Source: Thiodubiliella sp900128405
GTDB taxonomy: Bacteria > Pseudomonadota > Gammaproteobacteria > PS1 > Pseudothioglobaceae
Assembly (NCBI GenBank): GCA_963682085.1
Contig: OY821614.1
Span: 1,911,096 to 1,975,095 of the forward strand
Length of the DNA stretch: 64,000 bases
Direction of reading: 5' to 3'
The notes under the pieces are model-generated. The model made no database searches. It was not told the DNA's origin and saw only the letters and a program-made list of their open reading frames with translations. Shown here piece by piece: positions 1 through 7,734 of the stretch. How positions within the stretch are numbered: the stretch's first letter is position 1; the number at the start of each line of letters is the position of its first letter. Both the position numbers and the translations under genes were made by a program.

Positions 1-893
1 CTGTGTGTTATCGTATTTTGTGGCAAGGTTATAAAATAATCAATAATGATTAATAAAAATGCAAAGTTTATCATGCCATAAGCAACATATAAGCCCCAAA
101 TTAACGGTTTTCTCCAAATCTCATGACAGTACCAATAGAACATTCTAATACTGTGAATAACAAATAAAAACAACGCACTAATTTGTGTTATATATGTTTT
201 AAAGAAGATACTGTCAATAGCAAAAATAACAAATAAAACCAAACTACTTAGGTCTAAAAATTTGAAATTTTTTAATTGAATATTGGCAGACACAGCATTT
301 TCAATAAAAAATGGAATTAATCTTCGTATCATCATCAAAATGAGTGCAACCACAGTATAAAAAGCAATGTAAATACCTAAATACTGCCCATTTTCCATAT
401 AACCTAAAGCACCAATATAAAACAAAATATCGGCAATAACAAAAGTCAATAATTTAAAAACGATGGGTAAATTTTGCCAGTTTTTGGCTTTAATAATAGG
501 TATGGCTATAAACAACAAAGAAAAGAGTAGAAATGCCAAATCAGCAATCAGTTGATACCAAATATAATCATACCCTACTACAGATAGCACTCTGGCTATT
601 AACCATGCCACACCTAAAGACAACAATGGATAGCCGTTAATTGTTTTAAGCTTCGTCCAGTTTTGTGTTGCAGTTAATAAAAAACCCACAATAACGGCCA
701 TCGTATAGCCAAAAATCATCTCATGTGCATGCCAATAATATGTGTTAAATTCAACATTAATTGCCTGAGTAAAAAACAATAACCAAGCCAACATTAGAAA
801 CGATGACCCCAATCCAGCAGCAAAAAATAAAACTCTAAAGCCTGATCTTAGAAAAGCAGGCATTTTGCTTTTGTTTTCTCTTAAATTAATCAT
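1..893 (-). CDS. nnrS: NnrS family membrane protein (3' end cut by window edge)
   Basis: Reading down from the ATG at 893 the frame stays open to the window edge, giving about 297 residues of a strongly hydrophobic protein. The N-terminal part carries HAHEMIFGY followed by a membrane helix and GFLLTATQNWT, the signature of the NnrS family of haem- and copper-containing membrane proteins linked to nitric-oxide stress and denitrification. Many further hydrophobic helices follow. The C-terminus lies outside the window. It is the last gene of a minus-strand run; the next gene upstream ends 12 bases away, so co-transcription is plausible. The family assignment is firm; the exact biochemical role of NnrS proteins is not settled. 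Confidence 0.85.
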   Translation of the reverse strand, partial: MINLRENKSKMPAFLRSGFRVLFFAAGLGSSFLMLAWLLFFTQAINVEFNTYYWHAHEMIFGYTMAVIVGFLLTATQNWTKLKTINGYPLLSLGVAWLIARVLSVVGYDYIWYQLIADLAFLLFSLLFIAIPIIKAKNWQNLPIVFKLLTFVIADILFYIGALGYMENGQYLGIYIAFYTVVALILMMIRRLIPFFIENAVSANIQLKNFKFLDLSSLVLFVIFAIDSIFFKTYITQISALFLFVIHSIRMFYWYCHEIWRKPLIWGLYVAYGMINFAFLLIIIDYFITLPQNTITH

Positions 894-905
894 ATTTTCT
901 ACATC

Positions 906-1457
906 CTATCGCCACTTAATTGAACAGCCCATTGATGGGATTTGTTTTATTGGTCCTTGCCCAGTAGTGGCGACTTGATGCATTGCATCAAACAAGTCCC
1001 GCTTAACATCTACAGAGGCAGATTCTTTGCGTGATGCATCTAATCGACCACGATATTGTAAGACTAAATCGGCATTGTAACCAAAGAAATCAGGCGTACA
1101 AACTGCACCATAAGCTTGTGCCACTTCTTGAGTTTCATCAATCAAATAAGGAAATGGAAAATCCATTTCCTTAGCAATTTTTTGCATATTTTCAAAAGAG
1201 TCCGCCTCATATTCCTCTGGGTTGTTAGACATAATAGCCACTGCATTAAGTCCTAATGCCTGTAATTCTTTGGTGTCTCTGACAATGCGTTTAATGATGG
1301 CTTTAACATACGGACAATGATTGCAAATAAACATTATCAATAGTCCATTTTCACCTTTGCAACTTTCTAAACTGTGCATTTTCCCATCCACACCCTTAAG
1401 GTTAAAATTAATCGCTGGTGCGTTAAAGTTACAGATTGGAGTTTCAGTGCTAACCAT
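906..1457 (-). CDS. Thioredoxin-fold peroxiredoxin-like protein (AhpC/TSA type)
   Basis: A 183-residue soluble protein with a redoxin fold. It shows FICNHCPYVKAI at about residues 43-54, so the CxxC-like motif is CNHC, followed by a second Cys in GAVCTPDFFGY. This pattern is typical of the small thioredoxin family proteins often labelled AhpC/TSA family. Expected role: thiol-disulfide exchange or peroxide reduction in the cytoplasm; no signal peptide is visible. It lies 12 bases downstream of tcdA and 12 bases upstream of nnrS on the same strand, suggesting one transcript. The substrate cannot be told from sequence. Confidence 0.8.
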   Translation of the reverse strand: MVSTETPICNFNAPAINFNLKGVDGKMHSLESCKGENGLLIMFICNHCPYVKAIIKRIVRDTKELQALGLNAVAIMSNNPEEYEADSFENMQKIAKEMDFPFPYLIDETQEVAQAYGAVCTPDFFGYNADLVLQYRGRLDASRKESASVDVKRDLFDAMHQVATTGQGPIKQIPSMGCSIKWR

Positions 1458-1469
1458 AATTATTTCCCT

Positions 1470-2207
1470 TTAAGATTTGAGTAATGTTTGTATTATATGA
1501 CCTGCCATTATTAAACCAAAAATATTTGGCATATAAGAAATTGCACCATTAACTGCTCTGGGTCTGCCAGCAGGTGCAGTCTCAGTGGCAGCAACGGCTT
1601 GGTGTGGCAATGCTTTAATTGGTATTTCGGTAGAATGCACCACAGAAAATTTGAGTGTAGCATGGATACGCCTGAGTTGTTTGCGCATTTCCCTCGCTAA
1701 AGCACAATTTTCAGTTTTATCCATTCGTGAGATTTTTACCTTAGTTGGGTCCAATCGTCCACCAGCACCCATACTGGAAATAATCGGTTTACCAGATTGA
1801 TTGCAACTGTCAATTAACACAGTTTTATAAGCAATGGAATCGATACAATCAGCAACAAAATCTATCTCTTGTTGAATAGCAATGGCCTGTGCCTTGTCCC
1901 TATCAATAAATTCGTTGCGTTTGATAATTACAGTGTCAGGATTAATATCGTGCAATCTATCTGCCAAGACATCCACTTTGTATTTTCCCAATGTTGAATT
2001 TAGGGCAATCAATTGTCGATTAAGGTCGGTATTTTCCACGCTGTCAAAATCCACCAAAGTCAATGCCCCAATACCTGCACGACACAAGGATTCAGCACAG
2101 GCACCACCCACTCCGCCGAGCCCTACAATTAGAATGTGTGACTCAGCCAAGCGTGCCAAACCTTGTTGGCCAAGTAATATTTCTGTGCGTGCACAACTAC
2201 CACTCAT
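1470..2207 (-). CDS. tcdA: tRNA threonylcarbamoyladenosine dehydratase
   Basis: A 245-residue E1-like protein. The N-terminal nucleotide-binding loop GLGGVGGACAESLCRAG and the following VDFDSVENTDLNRQ are typical of the ThiF/MoeB/TcdA superfamily. Length and the CADCID-type segment (FVADCIDSI) match TcdA (CsdL/YgdL), which uses ATP to cyclise t6A37 in tRNA to ct6A. The gene lies 2 bases after the tatD-like gene on the same strand. TcdA usually works with the sulfur acceptor CsdE or with TusA-like partners; a tusA gene lies 1.4 kb away but in a separate transcription unit. The symbol is given on family resemblance. Confidence 0.88.
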   Translation of the reverse strand: MSGSCARTEILLGQQGLARLAESHILIVGLGGVGGACAESLCRAGIGALTLVDFDSVENTDLNRQLIALNSTLGKYKVDVLADRLHDINPDTVIIKRNEFIDRDKAQAIAIQQEIDFVADCIDSIAYKTVLIDSCNQSGKPIISSMGAGGRLDPTKVKISRMDKTENCALAREMRKQLRRIHATLKFSVVHSTEIPIKALPHQAVAATETAPAGRPRAVNGAISYMPNIFGLIMAGHIIQTLLKS

Positions 2208-2209
2208 TA

Positions 2210-2893
2210 TTATCTTTCCTCAAGTCCAAATAATTTAATGGCATTATTATCACATTGTTCTATTAATTTTTCTACTGATATTTGTTTTAATTCAGCACAA
2301 CATTGAGCAACAAGGGGTAAATCCTGTGGATTGCCATCATCAGTTTCGATTAACAGCGATGTGAGCGGTAGATTTTGCACAAGACTGCGTAAGCGGGTAG
2401 ATTTTTGGTCAATTATTTGCACACCAAAACCTAAATAAAACCCCATTTTTATCAAGGTGTTTGCTTGTTGTTCGCTACCAGAAAATCCATGAATTTCACC
2501 CTTTACTTTAGGATATTTTCTGAGTAAAAAAATCACATCCTCGGTGGATTTGACTGCATGAATAATCACAGGTAAATTGTATTTTTGCGCCATTTCCAAT
2601 TGAGATACAAAGAAATGCAGTTGTTGTTTTTTGTTAATGTCCCTAATATAATCCAATCCACATTCGCCAATTGCAACAGGATTATTACACTTAATTAAAT
2701 ATTCCAAGTTGTTTAAATCTTGTTGTTGGTGATGTGCCACCATCCATGGATGAATACCCAGTGCAAAATATGGATACATTTGCACATCTGTCCAATTTTG
2801 ACTACCAATACTTGGCACAATAGCGACTGCGTTTTCAGCAATTTCTCTTGCTTCGTCAAAATCAAGATGTGCATGTGAGTTGATCATAGTCAA
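2210..2893 (-). CDS. TatD family metal-dependent hydrolase
   Basis: A 227-residue TIM-barrel hydrolase. Visible metal-ligand motifs are NSHAHLDF near the N-terminus, AIGECGLDY in the middle, PVIIHAVKS and LLIETDDGN toward the C-terminus, in the order expected for TatD-type nucleases. It is shorter than the usual roughly 260 residues of TatD/YcfH. Expected role: Mg-dependent 3'-5' exonuclease or related phosphodiesterase acting in the cytoplasm. It overlaps nothing and is followed 2 bases later by tcdA, so the two are probably co-transcribed. Which TatD subfamily it belongs to (TatD, YcfH, YjjV) cannot be decided by eye, although the small size is closest to YjjV-like members. Confidence 0.82.
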   Translation of the reverse strand: MTMINSHAHLDFDEAREIAENAVAIVPSIGSQNWTDVQMYPYFALGIHPWMVAHHQQQDLNNLEYLIKCNNPVAIGECGLDYIRDINKKQQLHFFVSQLEMAQKYNLPVIIHAVKSTEDVIFLLRKYPKVKGEIHGFSGSEQQANTLIKMGFYLGFGVQIIDQKSTRLRSLVQNLPLTSLLIETDDGNPQDLPLVAQCCAELKQISVEKLIEQCDNNAIKLFGLEER

Positions 2894-2990
2894 TATGATA
2901 CTTTATGAGAGCATTGCACAGTAAATAAAAAAACTTCCATTTGTCCTTTTGATTTAAAAAATTTTTATCCAAAAACTTCTACAGACAATA

Positions 2991-3016
2991 AAAAACCTCC
3001 GTTAGGAGGTTTTTTA
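2991..3016. terminator. Bidirectional intrinsic terminator
   Basis: A run of A, then CCTCC, the loop GTTA, GGAGG and a run of T form a compact hairpin flanked by A and T tracts on both sides. It sits just downstream of the dsrE2 stop codon (minus strand), ahead of the next minus-strand gene, and would end transcription of tusA-dsrE2. Confidence 0.8.
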
Positions 3017-3034
3017 TCATATATCAGAATATTT

Positions 3035-3550
3035 TTACATATAAAGATTATGGTTTGAGCCATCACATTCATCAAAATAAGTAGCTGCACCTGCAAATTC
3101 AACACCATCAATGAAGTCATCTTTGCTGTAGCCAAATAAATCAACGGTCATTTCACAAGCGATAAATTTAACATCAAACTCTTGACACATAGAGCGTAAT
3201 TCGTTTAATGTGGCAACGCCATTTTTCTTCATGGTTTTTTTCATTAAGTAAGTTGCCAAGTGTTCTGTGAATGGTAAAGACCAAAGTATATTCGGAATTT
3301 TAGGACCAAAATCAATTTTTTGTAGCCATTTTGGACCCATAGGCATTTTCATCGGCATGGCAGGATTTCCCATAGGAGAGACGCGTAATTTAGAGGTATC
3401 TTTTAATAAAAGATTAAGCCCGTAAAAGGTAAAGAATATAGTAACTTCTTTATCCATTGCAACACCAGTAGAAGCAATAATAAAAGGCGGGAAAGCCCAA
3501 TCAAAAGTGCCTTTAGTTGCGATAATAGTCATTTTTTTGCTTTCTGACAT
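3035..3550 (-). CDS. dsrE2: DsrE2-like sulfur-transfer family protein
   Basis: A 171-residue protein of the DsrE/DsrF-like fold. It begins with a short beta strand MTIIATKGTFDW, continues with a hydrophobic stretch around FIIASTGVAMDKEVTIFFTF, and has a conserved cysteine in LRSMCQEFDVKFIACEMTVD. These features match the large DsrE-like proteins (DsrE2) that in sulfur oxidisers sit next to tusA and take part in cytoplasmic sulfur-atom trafficking. Here it follows tusA by 25 bases on the same strand, reproducing the tusA-dsrE2 pairing; the rhodanese usually present as a third gene is not adjacent. A terminator follows it. The role is inferred from family and context. Confidence 0.8.
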   Translation of the reverse strand: MSESKKMTIIATKGTFDWAFPPFIIASTGVAMDKEVTIFFTFYGLNLLLKDTSKLRVSPMGNPAMPMKMPMGPKWLQKIDFGPKIPNILWSLPFTEHLATYLMKKTMKKNGVATLNELRSMCQEFDVKFIACEMTVDLFGYSKDDFIDGVEFAGAATYFDECDGSNHNLYM

Positions 3551-3575
3551 GGTGCTCTCCTATGAAATAATGAGT

Positions 3576-3800
3576 TTAAGCTTTTTCGATAGTAAAAATA
3601 TATTTACCACCTTCTTCTGCTGTTGAAACAAGCTTGTTACCTGTTTGGTTACAAAAGGCTTCAATGTCTTTTACTGAACCAGCATCGGTTGAAATTACAT
3701 CCAATATTTTACCAGAATCCATTTTTGATAGTGCTTTCTTGGTTTTTAAAATTGGTAATGGGCAGTTTAAGCCCGATGCGTCTAAAGTTTCGTCAGCCAT
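3576..3800 (-). CDS. tusA: Sulfurtransferase TusA family protein
   Basis: A 74-residue protein with the hallmark LNCPLPILKTKKAL, where Cys13 in CPxP is the sulfur-accepting residue of TusA/SirA proteins. Length is typical. In sulfur oxidisers TusA carries persulfide sulfur between rhodaneses, DsrE-type proteins and the oxidative Dsr or sHdr machinery; in other bacteria it serves tRNA thiolation. The immediately downstream dsrE2 favours the sulfur-oxidation role. An AAGGAG-type ribosome site precedes the ATG. The divergent upstream gap to the M48 protease gene (about 110 bases) should contain promoters for both. Confidence 0.9.
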   Translation of the reverse strand: MADETLDASGLNCPLPILKTKKALSKMDSGKILDVISTDAGSVKDIEAFCNQTGNKLVSTAEEGGKYIFTIEKA

Positions 3801-3911
3801 TTTGATACTCCTTATAGTTTATTATTAAATTAAATGCATATTAGAAAAGACTTCCAATATGTCCAAGCATTTTATCTTATACAAGGTTGAATAGTCAAAT
3901 ATAATATACCT

Positions 3912-5249
3912 ATGAATAAGAATTTTTTTTTGATGTTGTTTTTAATCCCATTTTTTGCCTTTGCACTTAGTGTTCCAGGGTTTCAACTTTTGGAATCTTT
4001 GGATGAAAAAAAGCAAGGTAGAGAGTTTTTACAATTAATTTGGGATACGAATTTGGTTATTTCTGATATTGAAGCAGCTACTTATTTAGAAAAATTGGGT
4101 CATAGTTTGGTTACTTATAGTAGAAACCCACGCAAACACTTTGGATTCTTTTTTTTAGAAGACAATAGTATTAATGCATTTGCAGGTCCGTATGGCTATA
4201 TTGGCGTGCATACGGGTATGCTGTTGAGTTCAGATTCTGAATCTGAATTAGCGGGCGTACTTTCGCATGAAATATCACATGTTACTCAAAATCACTTGGT
4301 GCGATTTTCTGAAAAAGTAGAGAAGCAAAATTATTTATTATTGGCAAGTGCTGTAGCGGCAGTATTGGTTAATAATGGGCAGGCATCGGAGGCTATTCTT
4401 ACTTCTACCATTGCAGGTACTTTGCAGAAAAATATTAATTTTACTCGTGAGCATGAATGGGAGGCAGACCGAATTGGTGCAGAAATGTTGCAGAAATCTG
4501 GATTTGACCCACAGGGTATGGCGAATTTCTTTAAAAAATTAAAGGACAGTAACAATGCTCAGGAGTTTTTACAATCTCATCCACTCAGTATTAATCGTAT
4601 TGCTGATAGTTTGCAGCGTTCGGCTCGTGCTCCAGATGCTAGTAAAAAAAGTTCTTTTGAATATACAACGATTAGGGCTAAATTATATTACCAAAAAAAT
4701 CAGCAGATTGAATTACAAAAAAATAAGGCAATTACTTATTATATGCAAGCGTATCAGGCATTTGATAAACAAAATTATCAAAGTGCCAAACGCTATGTAG
4801 ATAAATTATTGCTACTCAATAGTAACAAATCCAGTAATATTTTGGCAGGGCGTATTGCTGCAAAATTAGGCGATATTGCGTTGGCACAGCAATATTTTAA
4901 TAAGAATCATGGTATTGAAGAAGATGAGGCAAGTATTTATTATGCCGCTAAAGCATATTTGGATAATCAAAAAATTCGTTCAGGCATTGCAATTTTAAAA
5001 CCTTTTTTGCGTGTTAACCAAGGCAGTTATGGGTCTTATAAATTGTTGGCATTGTTGTATTTAAAACAAGGCAATACTGGGCGATCACACATTCAAAGCG
5101 CCAAAGCCTTAGTTACGCAAGGCAAATTTGATAAGGCGATTGGACATTATCAGCGTGCAAAAGCATTGGCCAGTTCCCAAGATTTATACGATATTATTGG
5201 TGCCAATATTGGTCGCTTACAACAGACGCTAGATTTGTATAAAAATTAA
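3912..5249 (+). CDS. M48 family metalloprotease with TPR region (BepA-like)
   Basis: A 445-residue periplasmic protein. Residues 1-20 form a signal peptide ending in FAFALS. The zinc motif HEISH lies at 119-123 and the third-ligand segment EHEWEADRIG at about 180-189, diagnostic of M48 peptidases. After residue 250 the sequence is helical with TPR-like repeats (for example QNYQSAKRYVDKLL and IGHYQRAKALA). This architecture is that of BepA/YfgC, which assists outer-membrane protein assembly (LptD, BAM) and degrades failed products; E. coli BepA is about 40 residues longer. The stop overlaps the convergent rpiA stop by 4 bases. Confidence 0.87.
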   Translation: MNKNFFLMLFLIPFFAFALSVPGFQLLESLDEKKQGREFLQLIWDTNLVISDIEAATYLEKLGHSLVTYSRNPRKHFGFFFLEDNSINAFAGPYGYIGVHTGMLLSSDSESELAGVLSHEISHVTQNHLVRFSEKVEKQNYLLLASAVAAVLVNNGQASEAILTSTIAGTLQKNINFTREHEWEADRIGAEMLQKSGFDPQGMANFFKKLKDSNNAQEFLQSHPLSINRIADSLQRSARAPDASKKSSFEYTTIRAKLYYQKNQQIELQKNKAITYYMQAYQAFDKQNYQSAKRYVDKLLLLNSNKSSNILAGRIAAKLGDIALAQQYFNKNHGIEEDEASIYYAAKAYLDNQKIRSGIAILKPFLRVNQGSYGSYKLLALLYLKQGNTGRSHIQSAKALVTQGKFDKAIGHYQRAKALASSQDLYDIIGANIGRLQQTLDLYKN

Positions 5250-5905
5250 GCCGTTACCACGCGAACACCATTAGGTGTGCCGAGTAGCAAAACATCTGCA
5301 GGGCTGTTAGCAAATAAGCCATTGGTAACCACTCCAACAATACTATTTAACTCAGTTTCTAAGTTTTTTGGATTGGTGATTTTTAACTCACTTACATCTA
5401 AAATTAGGTTGCCATTATCGGTGGTGAATTCCCTGAGTTTTACCGTGCCACCAATTCTTTTGCTAATTTCACGACTGACATAATTTGCACTCATTGGGAT
5501 GACTTCCACGGGAAGTGGGAATTGACCCATGACACTAACTAGTTTGGATTCATCGGCGATACAAATAAATTTATCTGCTACTGCAGCCACAATTTTTTCA
5601 CGCGTCAACGCACCGCCACCTCCTTTAATAAGGTTAAGTCCATCGTCCGATTCATCAGCACCATCAATATAAACTGATAATTTTTCCACATCATTTAAAT
5701 TAAATACTTCAATGCCGTGTGATTGTAATCGTTGTGCTGTTGCCTCAGAACTGGCAACTGTGCCTTTTATTTTGTCTTTTATTGTTGCTAAGGCATCAAT
5801 AAAAAAATTAGCCGTTGAACCTGTGCCAACACCTATAATAGTATCTTCAACGACATAGTTTAATGCTTCAGTGGCTACCGCTTGTTTCATTTCATCTTGT
5901 GTCAT
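5246..5905 (-). CDS. rpiA: Ribose-5-phosphate isomerase A
   Basis: A 219-residue cytoplasmic enzyme interconverting ribose-5-phosphate and ribulose-5-phosphate in the pentose-phosphate and Calvin cycles. Signature segments are visible: GVGTGSTANFFIDAL (phosphate loop), SVYIDGADE with the catalytic Asp residues, and LIKGGGGALTREKI. Length equals the RpiA family norm. It is convergent with the M48 protease gene and divergent from rdgB, with only 37 bases between the rpiA start and the rdgB start, so the two promoters must overlap. Confidence 0.95.
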   Translation of the reverse strand: MTQDEMKQAVATEALNYVVEDTIIGVGTGSTANFFIDALATIKDKIKGTVASSEATAQRLQSHGIEVFNLNDVEKLSVYIDGADESDDGLNLIKGGGGALTREKIVAAVADKFICIADESKLVSVMGQFPLPVEVIPMSANYVSREISKRIGGTVKLREFTTDNGNLILDVSELKITNPKNLETELNSIVGVVTNGLFANSPADVLLLGTPNGVRVVTA

Positions 5906-5942
5906 GATATTCCTTAATAAATTAATTGTTAAATATTATACT

Positions 5943-6512
5943 ATGAGAAAAATAATCTTAGCCAGCAACAATCAGGGAAAAATTAAAGAATTTAATTTTA
6001 TGTTAAAAGGCGTTTACGAAGTTGTATCTATGGGCGATATGGGCGTTAAAGAAGTGCCTGAAACAGGATTGACTTTTGTGGAAAATGCGCTAATTAAAGC
6101 GCGTAATGCCTCTGAGCAATCAGATCTACCAGCCTTAGCGGATGATTCTGGTTTGAATGTAGCATCATTAGATGGAGATCCGGGGATTTATTCAGCACGA
6201 TATAGTGGCGGTAACGATGAGCAAAATATTGATAAGTTGCTGAAAAATATGGACGGCATTAAAAATAGAACTGCCTATTTTTATTGTGCCATCGTTTTTG
6301 TTGAGCATGCTAACGACCCCACGCCTGTTATTGCTATTGGCAAATGGCAGGGTGAAATTTTAGAGCAAAGACAAGGCAAAAATGGCTTTGGCTATGATGC
6401 CGTTTTCTACCTACCTACTTTAAAAAAATCTTCGGCAGAACTAGAAGTATCTGTGAAAAATATCATTTCACATCGTGCCTTAGCCATGCAAGATTTGCTT
6501 GAAAAACTATGA
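5943..6512 (+). CDS. rdgB: XTP/dITP pyrophosphatase (HAM1/RdgB)
   Basis: A 189-residue nucleotide-pool sanitising enzyme that hydrolyses dITP and XTP to monophosphates. Family motifs: LASNNQGKIKEF at the N-terminus, LADDSGL with the metal-binding acidic residues, GKNGFGYDAVF and SHRALAMQ at the C-terminus. The frame is open 72 bases upstream, but the ATG at 5943 gives the conserved MRKIILASNN start, so I chose it; the longer version would run into rpiA. The stop codon overlaps the hemW start by 4 bases, indicating translational coupling. Confidence 0.95.
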   Translation: MRKIILASNNQGKIKEFNFMLKGVYEVVSMGDMGVKEVPETGLTFVENALIKARNASEQSDLPALADDSGLNVASLDGDPGIYSARYSGGNDEQNIDKLLKNMDGIKNRTAYFYCAIVFVEHANDPTPVIAIGKWQGEILEQRQGKNGFGYDAVFYLPTLKKSSAELEVSVKNIISHRALAMQDLLEKL

Positions 6513-7615
6513 CTTTGCCCCCACTTTCACTTTATATTCACTATCCTTGGTGTGTGAAAAAATGTCCCTATTGTGATTTTAATTCGCACCAGCAACAAGG
6601 GGATAACGACAAGGCTTATATGCAAGCTGTGTTAGCAGATTTGGACAATCAATTACAAGAAAACTTGGTGCAAGGGCGAGAAATTCAAACGATTTTTATT
6701 GGCGGTGGCACACCCAGTTTATGCACCATTGAAGCGATGGAAATATTGTTTTCAGGATTGCAAAAAAAGTTAGTTTTTGCTAAAGATATTGAAATCACGC
6801 TAGAAGCCAATCCTGGGGCGAGTGACAAGGGAAAATTTAGTGCTTTTAGGGCAATGGGTATCAATCGTTTGTCAATTGGCGTGCAATCTTTTAATAACAC
6901 ACATTTACAAAATTTAGGCAGAATACATTCCGCACAACAAGCTATTGAAGCGGTGCAAAGGGCACAGGCGTGTGGTTTTGACAATATTAATATTGATCTG
7001 ATGTTTGGTTTTGAAAATCAAAGTGTTACCGAATGTTTGAGTGATGTAAAGCAGGCCATTGAACTCAATCCAGCACACCTTTCTTTTTATCAACTTACTA
7101 TTGAACCGAATACTTTTTTTGCCAAATATCCACCAACACTTTCACAAGAAACGAATTGGGAAATGCAAGAACAAACGCACCAATTATTAACACAAGCAGG
7201 GTTTCCTCAATATGAAATTTCGGCATTTTCACAGCGACCTGCAAAACACAATCTGAATTATTGGCAATTTGGTGATTATTTAGGGATTGGCGCTGGTGCA
7301 CACGGAAAAATCACCAAGAATGATAAAATTATCCGCACTCTACAATCAAAATCACCGATGGATTTTATGCGAAATAACCAACATAAGATGACCCCTGTGC
7401 GGCAACCCAGTTTTGAATTTATGTTAAATGCGTTAAGGTTGAAAGCAGGATTTGAACCTAATTTATTTATGCAAAGAACAGGGTTGGCACTTGATAATAT
7501 CAAAGTGCCGTTACAAAAAGCCTTTGATTTAGGGTTATTGGAGCAAAAAGGTAATATTAGAGCTACAGAAAAAGGCTTTGATTTTTTAAATGATTTGCAA
7601 CAGATTTTTTTATAA
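6509..7615 (+). CDS. hemW: Radical SAM haem chaperone HemW (coproporphyrinogen III oxidase-like)
   Basis: A 368-residue radical-SAM protein. The cluster-binding motif is in YPWCVKKCPYCDFNSH near residues 12-27 (CxxxCxxC), followed by FIGGGTPSL and GVQSFNNTHLQNLGR, typical of the HemN/HemW family. The size and the lack of an N-terminal extension match HemW, now considered a haem chaperone rather than an oxidase. It is coupled to rdgB, an arrangement common in gammaproteobacteria. A MITE-like inverted repeat begins just after the stop and may help end transcription. Confidence 0.93.
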   Translation: MTLPPLSLYIHYPWCVKKCPYCDFNSHQQQGDNDKAYMQAVLADLDNQLQENLVQGREIQTIFIGGGTPSLCTIEAMEILFSGLQKKLVFAKDIEITLEANPGASDKGKFSAFRAMGINRLSIGVQSFNNTHLQNLGRIHSAQQAIEAVQRAQACGFDNINIDLMFGFENQSVTECLSDVKQAIELNPAHLSFYQLTIEPNTFFAKYPPTLSQETNWEMQEQTHQLLTQAGFPQYEISAFSQRPAKHNLNYWQFGDYLGIGAGAHGKITKNDKIIRTLQSKSPMDFMRNNQHKMTPVRQPSFEFMLNALRLKAGFEPNLFMQRTGLALDNIKVPLQKAFDLGLLEQKGNIRATEKGFDFLNDLQQIFL

Positions 7616-7619
7616 TAAA

Positions 7620-7697
7620 TTGAGACCTTTGCATAAATATGAATAATCATTAAAAATTGAATTCTGCTAATCATCCATATTTATGTAAAGGTCTCAA
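7620..7697. mobile_element. MITE-like inverted repeat, copy 1 (78 bp, internally deleted)
   Basis: The ends TTGAGACCTTTGCATAAATA and, reversed, TTGAGACCTTTACATAAATA are near-perfect inverted repeats of about 30 bases around an AT-rich centre. The same element occurs as a longer 100-bp copy at 12837-12936; this copy lacks about 26 internal bases. There is no coding capacity. It lies between the convergent hemW and glnS genes, so it can also act as a transcription-blocking hairpin. Confidence 0.75.
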
Positions 7698-7734
7698 ATT
7701 AATATTTTGCTAAAGTCTCAGCATTCATTTGAAC

